The notes below the pieces were generated by a model. That model was not told the origin of the DNA. It worked only from the letters and a program-made list of their open reading frames with translations, and did not search any database. DNA of 64,000 nucleotides from Acanthamoeba sp. SK_2022b (taxonomy: Eukaryota; Discosea; Longamoebia; Acanthamoebidae): positions 62,001 through 126,000 of the forward strand of contig JANDJZ010000070.1 in the NCBI GenBank assembly GCA_027943245.1, given 5' to 3'. Made by a program: the position numbers and the translations under genes. Positions 31,211 to 41,297 of this stretch are shown here, piece by piece; position 1 is the stretch's first letter, and every line of letters begins with the position of its first letter.

Positions 31211-31268
<58 letters not shown>

Positions 31269-31964
31269 CACACATACACACCATTTGCCCCATTATGGGC
31301 GGGTCCTCGAGGCCTCCCGCTCACTCTAGCGTGGTGGTCGTCGGTCCGGGACCAGTGACCTGGAGAAGCCGATCTTCCAACCACCGGGTACGCGTCCCTC
31401 GCCGGGCCTAGGAGTCCGAGAGACAATTGACCAACGCAACCCGCAGACATGCTGCTGGCTCCAGCGTGGATCTCGACGTTTTTCTTGGCGGCCGTCGGGA
31501 TGTGGGTCGTGTGGCGTCGCGGTGGCTGGAAGTGGAACAAGCTGGCCACTTCCTTGTATTTAATTCATTTATTTATTTTTCAGGTACGCTTCGCCCACTC
31601 TCCCCCCCCCCCAGTGCGACAGTGGTTGCTGACGACCCACGGGCTGCGTTGCGTGCAACTTCTAGATTTGGCTCTGCCTGTTCTTCTTCCTGCACGAGCT
31701 GCTGGTGGCCTTGCTCACCGCGATGCTCGGCTGGGCGGTCATGTTGGGGTGCCTGGTGTCGTTCTACAAGCGATCGTGGAGCGCCGTCGGTTTCCTTGCC
31801 CCAGCTTTCGCGTGGAAGACCTTTGTCGTGCTCGATGTCCTCGTCATCTGGTTCGTGCAGCTGCCCCCCCCCCTTCCTGTCTTGTTTTGCGGTCCTAAAC
31901 ATCGACCACGGTCGTGTGGGTGTGTGGTCGGGGCAGGTGGATGAACAGCAGCGAGCTCGCGTGA
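29788..31964 (+). CDS. TspO/MBR membrane protein with long lysine-rich N-terminal arm
   Basis: Seven exons (29788-30844, 30958-31025, 31102-31205, 31356-31387, 31447-31583, 31666-31850, 31937-31964) sum to 1611 bases, 536 aa, with matching phases. The first 350 residues are low complexity: Ser-rich, then Lys/Glu-rich with a Gln run, acidic Ser stretches and a Lys/His/Gly-rich segment. The last 165 residues are a TspO fold. TM1 is IATFVLGLSLGIFLSG; NSHWWNVDLEKPIFQPP matches the family W-x-x-L-x-KP-x-x-x-PP. TM2 is ISTFFLAAVGMWVVW, TM3 SLYLIHLFIFQIWLCLFF, TM4 LLVALLTAMLGWAVML, and TM5 LAPAFAWKTFVVLDVLVIW. TspO proteins bind porphyrins or sterols, typically in the mitochondrial outer membrane. 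Start is ATG 29788; an upstream GTG was rejected. An alternative last donor would extend the C-terminus by about 40 residues. Confidence 0.83.
31211..31268 (+). repeat. (CA)n microsatellite next to a 5' splice site
   Basis: Begins 5 bases after donor GT at 31206 in intron 31206-31355 of the TspO gene and is about 58 bases long; a looser CA-rich tail follows to 31283. Confidence 0.92.
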
Positions 31965-32336
31965 GGCGGCAGACCAGCGCTCCCCACCCCCACCTTCGCG
32001 TGCGTTGTTTCCTGAGTGTTTATTCTACAACGACAATGAGCCCCACATACGGAAAACCAAAATAGCACAACAACAACATAACGCGTTAAGAGGAGGCGAG
32101 AGAAGGAGACCGAAGGAGGAGGGTGGCCGGAGGGCGGAAGAGGACGAAGACGAGATGGCGGTTCGAAGGAAGAGAGAAGAGCCGGGAGAGAGAGGGTCGC
32201 TGGTGGCCAGCTCAGCCCGGGCTCCGCTCCTCGCGCTCAATTCGGACACCGTCGACTCCACGACAACGCAGACGGGAGAGAGCAGGAGAGAGAGAGAGAG
32301 ACAGAGGTGGGAAGGGGGAGGGGCCACTCTCTTGCC
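31965..32336. other. Convergent 3' region, TspO / FERM genes
   Basis: Both genes end here. It contains an ACAACAACA tract and GA-rich purine sequence (CT on the FERM sense strand). An open plus-strand frame continues from the alternative TspO end but has no recognisable sequence. No RNA gene is seen. Confidence 0.5.
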
Positions 32337-33470
32337 TTAATCGTCGCCCTCGGAGCCGTGGGAGGTGCCTGTGGCGGTGGACTCGTCCTCCTCGTTGCCG
32401 TTGGTGAGCATTTCGACGAGGATATCGATGTAGGTCTGGATGGTGGAAGCGATAATGGCGCCCTGCTTGGTCTCGAAGGTGTACTTGGTCGCTTCGGACT
32501 GCACGCCAAACTCGAAGGCGAAGGTAGTCGAGGAGGAGGCCCAGCTGCAAATCTCCGTGAAGGGGTGGGTAGAGATGAGTTCCTTGTCCTTGGGCTTGAG
32601 CAGCATGATTCCGTCGGCGTTGACGCCGATGATGACCTTGTTGGGGATCTTTCGTCCGTTGTTGACGCTCTTGCAGGGCGGATAGAAGGTGGTGCCGTAG
32701 AACTGCGACTTCTTCACCAGAGACAGGTAGCCCAGCTTCGCCTCATCCGCCGATTTGCCCTTGTGCTTCGCGTGCTCGGCGAAGATGATGGACTCCCATT
32801 CAGCAGGCTTCTTCGTCGCGAACAGCGTCTTGGGGATGTAGTCCTTGAGATTGGTCCTGCAATGTTGCATGTTTGCCCCCCCACAAATGATGATGATTTT
32901 GGAATTAGTCGTGGCCAGCAACCAAAACCAAAACCCAAAATTTAACTGACAACGCACATAATAATGCAACCAGTTGACGAGATTGGGGGGGGGGCGCAGG
33001 TGAGAAGAGTACGTGAGGAAGCCAGGAACATGAGTGGCGGCGTTGTGATCACCGTAGACGACCTGCACCTGGAGTCCAGCCAAACGCACAGCTTGCTCGG
33101 GGGAGGTCGGGTAGTCGGCGTTGACAACAGAGGCCAGAGCCTGGATGTAGACTAAATGGCGAGCCACGAGGTCGCTGAGCTCGCGGTCGTCGTCACGGAT
33201 GAAGGTCTTCTTCTTGAAAAGGAACCGCGGTGAGCTTTCGTCCTTGGGGTCGCCGGTCCAGGCCTTCATCAACTCCGCGGGCTTCTCATCGGGCTCGAGG
33301 CAGCGTTCCCAGTCATCTTTCTTCTCGAAGAGAGCGAATGTGGCTGACTCCTTCAATTCGAGGCGCTCGATGACGAGCTTGAGCATGGCGTCGGCCGATG
33401 CTCCTGACTCGATGGCGAAGGCCTTCGAGTTCGAGTCCATAAAATGTACGCGCACCACTGACTTGGCCAT
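32337..33470 (-). CDS. FERM-domain protein, 325 aa
   Basis: Essentially only a FERM domain, linking membrane and cortical actin. Exon 1 is 33470-33013 and exon 2 is 32856-32337. The F1 ubiquitin-like lobe starts SVVRVHFMDSNSKAFAIES. F2 is helical (ELSDLVARHLVYIQALA, YIPKTLFATKKPAEW, HKGKSADEAKLGYLSLVKK). The F3 PTB-like lobe has YPPCKSVNN, VIIGVNADGIMLLKPKDKE and EICSWASSSTTFAFEFG. An acidic Ser-rich tail follows. The 156-base intron (32857-33012) is a multiple of three and has no stop, so a 377-residue read-through frame exists; F2 continuity shows it is spliced. F3 lacks a long extension, unlike talin or myosin tails. It resembles the FERM head of amoebozoan talin or class VII myosin more than ERM proteins; that placement is a guess. 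Confidence 0.83.
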   Translation of the reverse strand: MAKSVVRVHFMDSNSKAFAIESGASADAMLKLVIERLELKESATFALFEKKDDWERCLEPDEKPAELMKAWTGDPKDESSPRFLFKKKTFIRDDDRELSDLVARHLVYIQALASVVNADYPTSPEQAVRLAGLQVQVVYGDHNAATHVPGFLTYSSHLRPPPNLVNWLHYYVRCQLNFGFWFWLLATTNSKIIIICGGANMQHCRTNLKDYIPKTLFATKKPAEWESIIFAEHAKHKGKSADEAKLGYLSLVKKSQFYGTTFYPPCKSVNNGRKIPNKVIIGVNADGIMLLKPKDKELISTHPFTEICSWASSSTTFAFEFGVQSEATKYTFETKQGAIIASTIQTYIDILVEMLTNGNEEDESTATGTSHGSEGDD

Positions 33471-33902
33471 TTTGTGGAGGAGTAGGCTTATCGATTAATT
33501 ACAATTGGAGAAGAGAAAAGAAGGATGTCTAAGAGACGAGGCTGAGCAGGGAGAGAAAGGGCTGATCGAGGTCCTTAATCAATCGGCTGCTCTACTCTAA
33601 TTCGTGTCGATCACGATTTCTATCTCGTGGCGAGTGCGCGAGAGTGGGCAGGGAACACGAGCAGCTGGTCGTGGTTGCCTCGTCCTGTTTTTTGGGTTGA
33701 AGGGGGGAGGCAGTTTACCGGAGGTACTGCTGACGCGGTGTCTGCGGCACGGTTGCGCCATTCCACTCATACCAGCGCCATTTCATGTTTTCGCCTAATC
33801 GCAACTCCTGACACGGCCAAAGGAAAACAAAGGAAATTCTTTTATCTTGCATCTGTCACGCCAACAAGCTTGGTGCCCACCCTCCGCAGCTCTGCGCTCA
33901 AG
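33471..33902. other. Divergent intergenic region, FERM / PSI genes
   Basis: 432 bases with no supported gene. The FERM side has an AT-rich patch (33487-33505). The PSI side has an A/T-rich stretch ending in the leader before ATG 33903. One plus-strand open frame here has no conserved features. Confidence 0.5.
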
Positions 33903-35001
33903 ATGCAGTCGGTCCTCTTTGTTCTCGCGCTCGCCGTTATCACATATACCAATCCCGTTTATGGTGTGGATGCTCTCCTTGTGATTAGTTTTTTTGGACA
34001 TTCTTATTGTTACTTTCTTACCCTTGCCCCACCGCAGCGACCAACTGTACCAGCTTTACCTCTTGCTCCTCTTGCGGCCTCGTTCCAGGGGTACGCTCAA
34101 CTCTTGCCCCCCCCCCCCCCTCAAACCAAACAATCCTTTCCTCCAACGTTGACTAACCCTCTTTCGCAGTGCGGATGGTGCGCCGATGCTGGTCACCTCG
34201 GCTGCATGGCCGGCAACAGCACACGGCCAGCGGCCAATTGCACAGTTTGGCGGTCGGCGGCGACAGAGTGTCCCTGCCCCGGTACCCGCCTTATCTTCCA
34301 CGTAAGGAGAGCTCTCTCGTGGACATCACTTACCCGCGCGAGTTCTCTTATGTCGGAAACAGTCGACACCGTGTGTAAAGGTTTTGTGACTTGTCTAAAC
34401 TGTTCGCTGGACGCGCGCTGTGGTTGGTGCTCGCAGAAGGTACCTAGGTTCTGCTATAACCACCATTGCCCCCACGACGTTCCCTTTTCACCAAGCATGC
34501 TAACACTGCGCGTCTTCTCGATCTGCTGTAGCAAATGTGTCTGTCAGGCGATTCCCTGGGCGCCTGCAATGTCACGCTCTGCCCCCATACCAACCTCACG
34601 CTAGAAGCGATTCCCTCCTGGATCCAGGGAATGAACAACCAGTGTCGTAAGCCTCCCCCCCCCAAGCCTCTCCTTTCCCGCGTGCGTAATGATCCATCTG
34701 ATTGGCCTTCCTTCTTGATCACATCGTGACACAGCGGGTGACTACATTGACGTTGATCTCCCCTATGATCAGTGCGTAGCTCCTCCCTTGTGAGCCTGCG
34801 GCGGATCGCCCTACCCTAACCTGGCCCCTCACTCTTTTTCACACGTGACCCCGTGGATGCAGATCGGGATGGATTTTGCTCGCTCCGCTGGCGGCTGCCT
34901 TCACACTGGCCTGCATCGTCGCGGTGTTTGCCTTCCGTTCGTGGTTCAGGCCCCCGGTGGCGACTGCCGCCAGGAGCCCTGCTCCAGTGCCAGCTCACTA
35001 G
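33903..35001 (+). CDS. PSI-repeat single-pass membrane protein
   Basis: A candidate surface receptor or adhesion protein. The N-terminal signal peptide is MQSVLFVLALAVITYTNPVY, cut near the first splice site. Two PSI (plexin-semaphorin-integrin) cysteine modules follow. The first, NCTSFTSCSSCGLVPG joined to CGWCADAGHLGC, ends in a Cys-rich exon. The second is VCKGFVTCLNCSLDARCGWC joined to CLSGDSLGACNV. N-glycosylation sequons occur (NCT, NST, NCS, NVT, NLT). The last exon gives a transmembrane helix WILLAPLAAAFTLACIVAVF and a short Arg/Pro tail ending PAPVPAH-stop. I chose the reading frame of the last exon because only that one yields a membrane helix after the upstream exons. Small exons make the middle boundaries approximate. 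No cytoplasmic signalling domain is seen. Confidence 0.75.
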
Positions 35002-35209
35002 CTCTTGGCGTACATGTCCATTCATCTTATCCAGGTGTTATAACTATTGATATATTATTAAAGCAGTTTGTACAGACTGTCGCCATAAACCACCACCTCC
35101 CACGCAGTGGCTACGCACACGAGAAAAATAAAACAATTAGACAAAAAAAATCAAAATTAAAAAAAAAAAAAAAACCACGGCCGCAAAGTGGCCGGCAAAG
35201 AACGAAAGG

Positions 35210-35994
35210 ATGAGCGGGGAGGCTGCTGGTTCTTCAGTCGCGACAGCGCCGATGCTGGAGCGACTGGGGGTGATGGAAGCAACCCTGGCCGACTTCGCCG
35301 TGGAGATGGATGCCCTGCGACGGATATTAAGGAAGGAAATCAAAGAGGCGAAGAAGGAGGTGCAGGGTGGGGGCGACACCACAAAGTCGGCCAAGAAGGG
35401 CAACAAGCGCAAGGTAAAGGAAAACACCAAGGAGCCTTCCGCCGTGGAATCCACAGCCTCTTTGGCAAATCGGGAGAGGAAGGGGGAAGAGGAAGCGGGG
35501 ACCAGCACCAGCCATGACTCCGAGACATTCGCGTTGGCTCAGGTCGAGGCACTGCTACGCCAGCAGGGTGAGGCTCAACATAAGCAGCTCGACAACTACT
35601 GTGCTGCCTTTGGCCAAAGGTTGGACGACGAGTGGAGGCAAAGAAAGCAGGAGGGCGAGAAGCGTCGCCGGCGTATCTACCAGCTCGAGAGGGAGCTGGT
35701 GGGCCTGAGGGAGAATGTGCTGCAGACACTGGTCTTGGACGCACGCAAAGTGGAACTCATCCACAAGAGGGACCTCAAAATCAGGGAGCTGGAAGAGGTG
35801 CTCAGGCGAGAAGAGGAGAAGGAACAGGAACTGATTGCCGCCAGCAAGAAGAACAAGGTAATCGCCAGGCTCCTTATCCCCTGAGCCGGCGTGCAACTGA
35901 CAAGGGCCTACCCTGACCACAGCAGAGATCCGAGGACGTTGACCCACCGGTGTCTCCGCGGTATCCGCCCATGCGTCTGCAAGCGCTCGAGTGA
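35210..35994 (+). CDS. Coiled-coil protein of unknown function
   Basis: Not recognised beyond its structure. Exon 1 (35210-35857, 216 codons) has a heptad helix near the N-terminus (MEATLADFAVEMDALRRIL), a Lys/Glu/Gly-rich linker, then a long coiled coil (about residues 110-216; RRRRIYQLERELVGLRENV, IRELEEVLRREEEKEQE). Exon 2 adds a short Pro-rich tail ending RLQALE-stop. The intron acceptor is a tandem CAGCAG at 35920-35925, so use of either AG keeps frame and changes one residue. The A-rich run (about 35147-35174) sits just upstream of the ATG. About 240 aa, no membrane segment. It could be a scaffold; nothing links it to its neighbours. Confidence 0.75.
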
Positions 35995-36026
35995 CCCCTC
36001 CGCCTAGAAAGTGGCAGGGCAGACTT

Positions 36027-36032
36027 AATAAA
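36027..36032 (+). promoter_or_regulatory. Polyadenylation signal AATAAA
   Basis: Canonical hexamer 33 bases after the coiled-coil gene stop, followed by a T-rich stretch. It fits the 3' end of that transcript. Confidence 0.6.
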
Positions 36033-36188
36033 TGTTTTTTGTATTTTTATGCCGACGTCGGGTTGGTGGGTTTCGAATGAAATGAACGAACGCTTTCGGC
36101 TTGTTGGCTCCTGTTAGCAACCACCCGAGGTAGTATTCGGTTTGGGTGCGGGCGGTTTGTGTGTTCTTTTTTGGTGGTGGTTTTGGCG

Positions 36189-39100
36189 ATGGAGGGTGGA
36201 GACGACACCCCGGCCACCGTGCCGCCTTCGCCGCCCTCCTGGACTTCCCTCACTCTCGACGACCTTGCGGCAATAGCTTTGCGCAAGAGCGCGCAGGATA
36301 CCCAAGACCCCGAGCCTGCTTCAGCAGCAACGGTCCCGGCAATGAGCGAAGAAGAGCGAAAGCGACGACGGCCACCGCGACAAAGGGGGGCGGGGCCCAA
36401 CCCCTCGCCCTTCGCCGTGTGCCACGTCAGTGCCCCGTCGTCCAAGTCTGGCGGTGGGTCGGGGGTGAACGCGGATGAGGTGGTCATCTCATCGGTAATC
36501 GGTTACGCGTTGGTGCGACTCGAGGCCCACAAGGACAAGATCGACGCCGCAACCCTCGAGAAGCCCCTTTCCGCCTCCGACCTTCTCGAACTCAATGAGC
36601 TCCAGGAGATTCTTTCGGGTACCGTACCCCCCCCCCCTAACCCAAACTACCATCTTCGCTTCCCCTTTTTATTTATTGTTCTGAATCATTATTATTTGTC
36701 TGCCCTTGCGCCGATAGCCGAGCTCAAGACCAGCGGACGTGTTCCTTCCATCACTATGAGGAAAGACGCGCGTGCCACCATGTCTTTTGTACGTTCCTCA
36801 CACCACCCCTCTTTGTGTATGGGCTGAAGAAATGAGCTATCCTGTGGTGTGCAAATACGCCGCGTGCGAACACGAAGCGCGCTTCTGTTTGCGGGCGCTA
36901 TTTCTGCCATCGTGCTCATAGCCGCATCCTTGTCGTGTTATGTCGTGTCGCGTTCCGTCTTTGTGATGGTGTGGGCGGGCGTGACGTTCAGCAGGGTGCT
37001 ACGAACTCGTTGGCGTCGTCGTCTTCATCGACGCGTCACTCGGTCAGATCCGCCCCACAGAGCACCAACGCTTTTGCGCTCGATCCCGCCAAGCTCACCG
37101 CCTGCGAACCACAGGTCAGTTTGCACGCCCCTTGGTCTCCTCCTTGCGCCTCCCCCTCGTTATGCATCTCAACGCACCGTTGTGTTGCTTGTGGTGGGTC
37201 ATATTAAGGTGTTGCTGTCCCTCATCCGCGAGTATTGCCGGGTGCACATTCGCCTCTTCCCCATGCCCACACAGCGCGCTCTTGCCTCCTGTCTCGGTAC
37301 AGCTGTTCTTCCATCTCATCGTGTCGCCTCTCTTCCTTCTACCCACTTCGCCACACTCGTCTTAACGCATAGAACCATTGGGTGTGGGGGGGGGGGTAAC
37401 AGACATCAAGTGCACGAGCTTCAGATTGAAAGCGATTCACTCGCTGGTCTATTTCCTCCCGTCGGGCAACCGGACGATGCTCCAGTATCTGCTCTCCTTC
37501 CTCCACAATCTACTCAAAAATGCTGACAAGAATGGCATCGCCATCGAGTCGCTGGCCATCATATTCGGCCCCTGCCTGCTCCGCTCGAGGCCCGAGGACC
37601 CTGACCGGGAGGTGGCGCTGGGCGTGTCGATCCTGCACGAGATGATCGAGCACTACGAGCGCCTATTCGTGGCATTCAAGGACATGACGTGGAAGGCCAC
37701 CACCGACGGAATCAGCCATCTCGCCGTCGCGCCTGTCGAACAGATCGTCGAGACGGCCGTCGACCCTAACTACCTCGGTGAGCCCTCTCCCTCCCCCCAA
37801 TGCTACCCTGCTCCGGGTCTGCGCACACAAACCTCTGTCACTGGCTCACTGTTTGCGCTTTGACCATCAGAGGAGCCGTTCGTTGATATCTTGTTCCTGA
37901 CGCACGACTACTACATCACGTCCACTCAACTGCTCGAACACTTCATTGGCATTTATCAGCGAAACAGCGGCAAGGAGGAGTTCATGACCGATATCCGAGT
38001 CAGGTACTCCGCGCCCGCTTCTCTAGTGAGTCGGTTAGCACTTGGCTCACTGATGGCCTTCTTTCTCTCTCTCTCTTTCTCCTCACGGATAGGACGCTCG
38101 AGACGGTGGAGTATTGGGTGCACTGCTTCAAGTCCTGCTTCGACACGGCCCACACCTTCCTGAAGCGCCTCGAGGAGTTCGTGGCGCAGCTCTCGAAGAG
38201 GCTCAAACAGTCGACCGACGGCGAGGAGTGGGCGATACTCGTCTCGCTCACCGAGTGCGCCGAGGAAAAGGTACTTCACTCAGCCCTTTCCCTCTTCCTC
38301 CCTTCTGTCTTTCTTTGGTCTCATCGCTCATCGCTCGCGGTGTTCTCTGTTGGTCTCTCCAGAGACGACAGGCGAGCATGAGCGACGAGGAAAGGGGCAA
38401 GGAGGAGGACGCAGAGAGGAAGAGCGGCATCAACTGGCTGAGGAAGAGACGGGGCACGCAGCTGGGCAACCATAGGTTGTCGCTTAACCCGCAGGGCAAG
38501 CTCTCGTCGGCCCTGCGAGCCATCAGAAAGAGCGGGGAGAGCAAGAAGGCCAAGAAGGACAAGAAAGACAGGGAGAAGGGAAGCGGCGGCGGGAGCAGCG
38601 GCGACCATGAGCCAGTGAAAGAGAACGGCGAGACGACAAATGAGGACCGCAAGGGCAAGAGAAAAGAGGACAAAGACGACCAGGCCAAGAAAGCGAAGAC
38701 GAAATCGAAAACGACGAAGAAAAAGGGCTCGTTCATCATGTTCCGCGGGCTCGAGTCTGGCTACAAGAAGATGACAAACGACGACGCACCGAAGCAGGAC
38801 CATGAGATAGTAGAGGCGAAGGACGAGAACCCGGAGGATAAGGCGCGGCTCGAGGATGAGACCGTTGCCGACGTGTCCAATATGAAGAGCGAGCGAGATG
38901 ACGCCGACGCGCTGCCTGTTCCTGTCACCGCCACAGCCGAGTGCCTGGAAGTGGACAAGGAGAACCAACCGACGGACAAAAAGGCGGGAGTGCTGCTGTC
39001 AGGGTCGGTCAAGACGAAGAGAGAGGAGACCAAGAGGGTGACGATGGACAAGCCGGATGAGGCGGCGCAGTCGGACGAGGCCGAGCAGCAGACCAAGAGG

Positions 39101-41005
39101 CAAGCTCCGGAGGTTGCGCGCAAGTCGCAGCTGGAGCGCTCGGTCACCATCTCGAGCCGTACCTTGTACGCCATGATGGGCAAGGGCTTCCAGCAGATGA
39201 AGGGCACGCCCTCCGGGGACGAAGTCAAGGCGGAGCCGGCGGATGACCCAGGTGAGTCACGGGACAAGCAGAGCAGCGGAGAGGAAGCCCCTCCGGCCGC
39301 TACCAGTGGTCCCGGCAAGGTCAGGCGGGGGGCGTCTCCGCAGGTAGGCCGAAAGAACGACGAGGGACAGGGAAGCCCAGTGGTCAAGCGGAACCACAGT
39401 ACCGAGGACGCGTCTAAGCGGGAGGGCACAGGGGCCAAGCGGGACAGCGGCGAGGAGGCGGGCAAGCGGAAGCAAAAGACACAGAGCGCCGACAGGGGCA
39501 GCCCGCGAGCGGAGAGAAGGCTGAGCCGACGGGCCACGCGGGCCGACCTGAACTCGGCGTCTCTATCGTCCAGCATGTCAACGACCCATGTCCGAGAGCG
39601 GGACCCGAAGAAGGAGGCCGTCAAGGAGCGACGAGGCAGCTTCATGATCCGCACGCTGTCGCTCTCGGGCAGCTTTGTGGTGCCCGGCAAGAGCCTCAAG
39701 GAGGAGCGGGAGGAGCAGCGAAACGCCTCCGCCGGAACCGGAACAAGGGACGAGCGCAAGGGATCGGTGTCCCTTTCATCGGGCCAGTCGTGGGCTGGTG
39801 TCGTCCCAGTCCATTCAGCCAAGGAGGACATCGATTTCCTAACCGCCGATCCTGGCCACATTGCCCGCCAGCTCACTCTCATGGACTGGTACGTGCCCCC
39901 CCCCCCACAGATCGAGGCGTGCGGACGGCTCGCGGCTGAGCTCACAGTGCGAACTACGCGTGCGCGCAGGGAGCTCTTTGAGTCGATCGACTGTGAAGAG
40001 TTGCTCAAGGGCCGGTTCATGCAGCCTGCAGAGTCGCCGTCCTTTGCGGCCATGGTCAAGCGATTCAATCTGGTTCGACGTGTCTGCACCCGAAGAGAAG
40101 ACCGTGCGATGAGTGGCTCACACCTTCCCTCCACTGGACACAGACGGGCCAATGGGTGTGCGCAATGTTGCTGAAGTATGAAACAGCCGTGGAGAGGGCA
40201 AAGGCCATCGAGCAGTACATCAGGATTTGTGCGGTGCGCACCACGCGACGACCGTTTTGCCACCCCCCCCCCCAATCGAGCGCTGACGCATTTCTTTCTT
40301 TTCATCATCCCGACAGGAGTGTCAAAAGATGCACAACTTCAACACCTTCTTCGCGATTGTGGGCGGCTTGAACACGACTGCCATCTCCCGCTTGAAGAGC
40401 TCGTGGGAGAAGGTGTCCAAGAGAGTCACCCGCCTGTACAGGGAGGTCATGGAGCTCGCCGCAACAGACGGCAACTTCTGGAACTACCGAAGCGTGCTCA
40501 AGAAGACGCCGCTGCCTCTCATCCCCTATCTTGGTACGCTCGGTCATCCACAGTGAAATGACGGCTTGGCGGCTCACGGTGTTGTGTTGGCTATAGCGAT
40601 CTGCACGCAGGACTTGTTCAAGGTCGAGGAGAAGCAGACGTTCATCAATGGGGGCATGATCTACTTCGAGAAGATGCGTCTCCTGTGGCAATTCCACTCT
40701 TCATTCCGGGTACGCTCTCCTCAGCATGTTCGACCGACACCGAGGTCGAATCTGACATCGTCCTTCTACCTGTTGTGACAGAAATGGCAATCGACGCCAT
40801 ACAATTTTGTGGTCGACAGAGGCATGCGTGCCTTCATCAACGATTTTGCTCCTCTCTCGGAGAAGGAGATGTACGATAGGTATTTATTTGCTCTCCTCCT
40901 TCGCTTTTGGCACGTGTCACTGACAAGCTTTCAATCGATGCTTGTGGTGACTCAAGGTCATACAAGGTGGAACCGAGGTCGGGCTCGGTGGTCGAACGCG
41001 GGTAG
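36189..41005 (+). CDS. RhoGAP-RasGEF fusion signalling protein
   Basis: Combines a Rho-family GAP and a Ras-family exchange factor. ATG 36189 opens a Pro-rich N-terminus, then a helical region. The C-terminal half of a RhoGAP domain is clear (37400-37700): AIHSLVYFLPSGNRTMLQYL, IAIESLAIIFGPCLLRSRPE. I could not resolve the Arg-finger half with confidence (36.7-37.2 kb, several tiny exons). A RasGEF-N region follows (FVDILFLTHDYYITSTQLLE, FIGIYQRNSGKE, LETVEYWVHCFKSCF), then a 500-residue Lys/Glu/Ser-rich disordered insert (38380-39830). The CDC25 domain comes next (IARQLTLMDW, LFESIDCEELLKGRF, FNTFFAIVGGLNTTAISRL, KTPLPLIPYL, INGGMIYFEKMRLLWQF), ending VVERG-stop at 41003-41005. The whole is about 1,150-1,250 aa. 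GAP activity is uncertain until the missing half is defined. Confidence 0.82.
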
Positions 41006-41297
41006 CACGGCAACCACGTGGCGCACATTTTCCCTCTTTTCTTTCATTTTCTTTCTGATATACAAAACATGTGCGCTGGAATGTTTGCCTCGAAACTTTT
41101 GGAGAGGAGCCAATCAGATCATTTTGTGTTTTGATAACGGTCACGGTGTAGCGAAGACGGGTAGAAGATGGGCTTGCTTGTTGTCACTTTGCCACAGTCC
41201 ACTGCGAAGACACTTCCTCCACCTCAAGTCTCCGGAGAGACCAAACAAGAGCTCACACCCATAAAAAGAGCCAAAAAACAACAATCCAAAAACAACC

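Noticed and set aside
37380..37400. Poly-G run as a G-quadruplex switch
   Set aside because: A single homopolymer next to a 3' splice site; similar homopolymers are scattered through introns and no four-tract pattern is present.
38761..40308. 515-codon minus-strand open frame
   Set aside because: Antisense shadow of the Lys/Glu-rich RhoGAP-RasGEF exon; Ser/Arg-rich with no motif. The same applies to 30038-30931, 46170-46967 and 46986-47900 on the minus strand.
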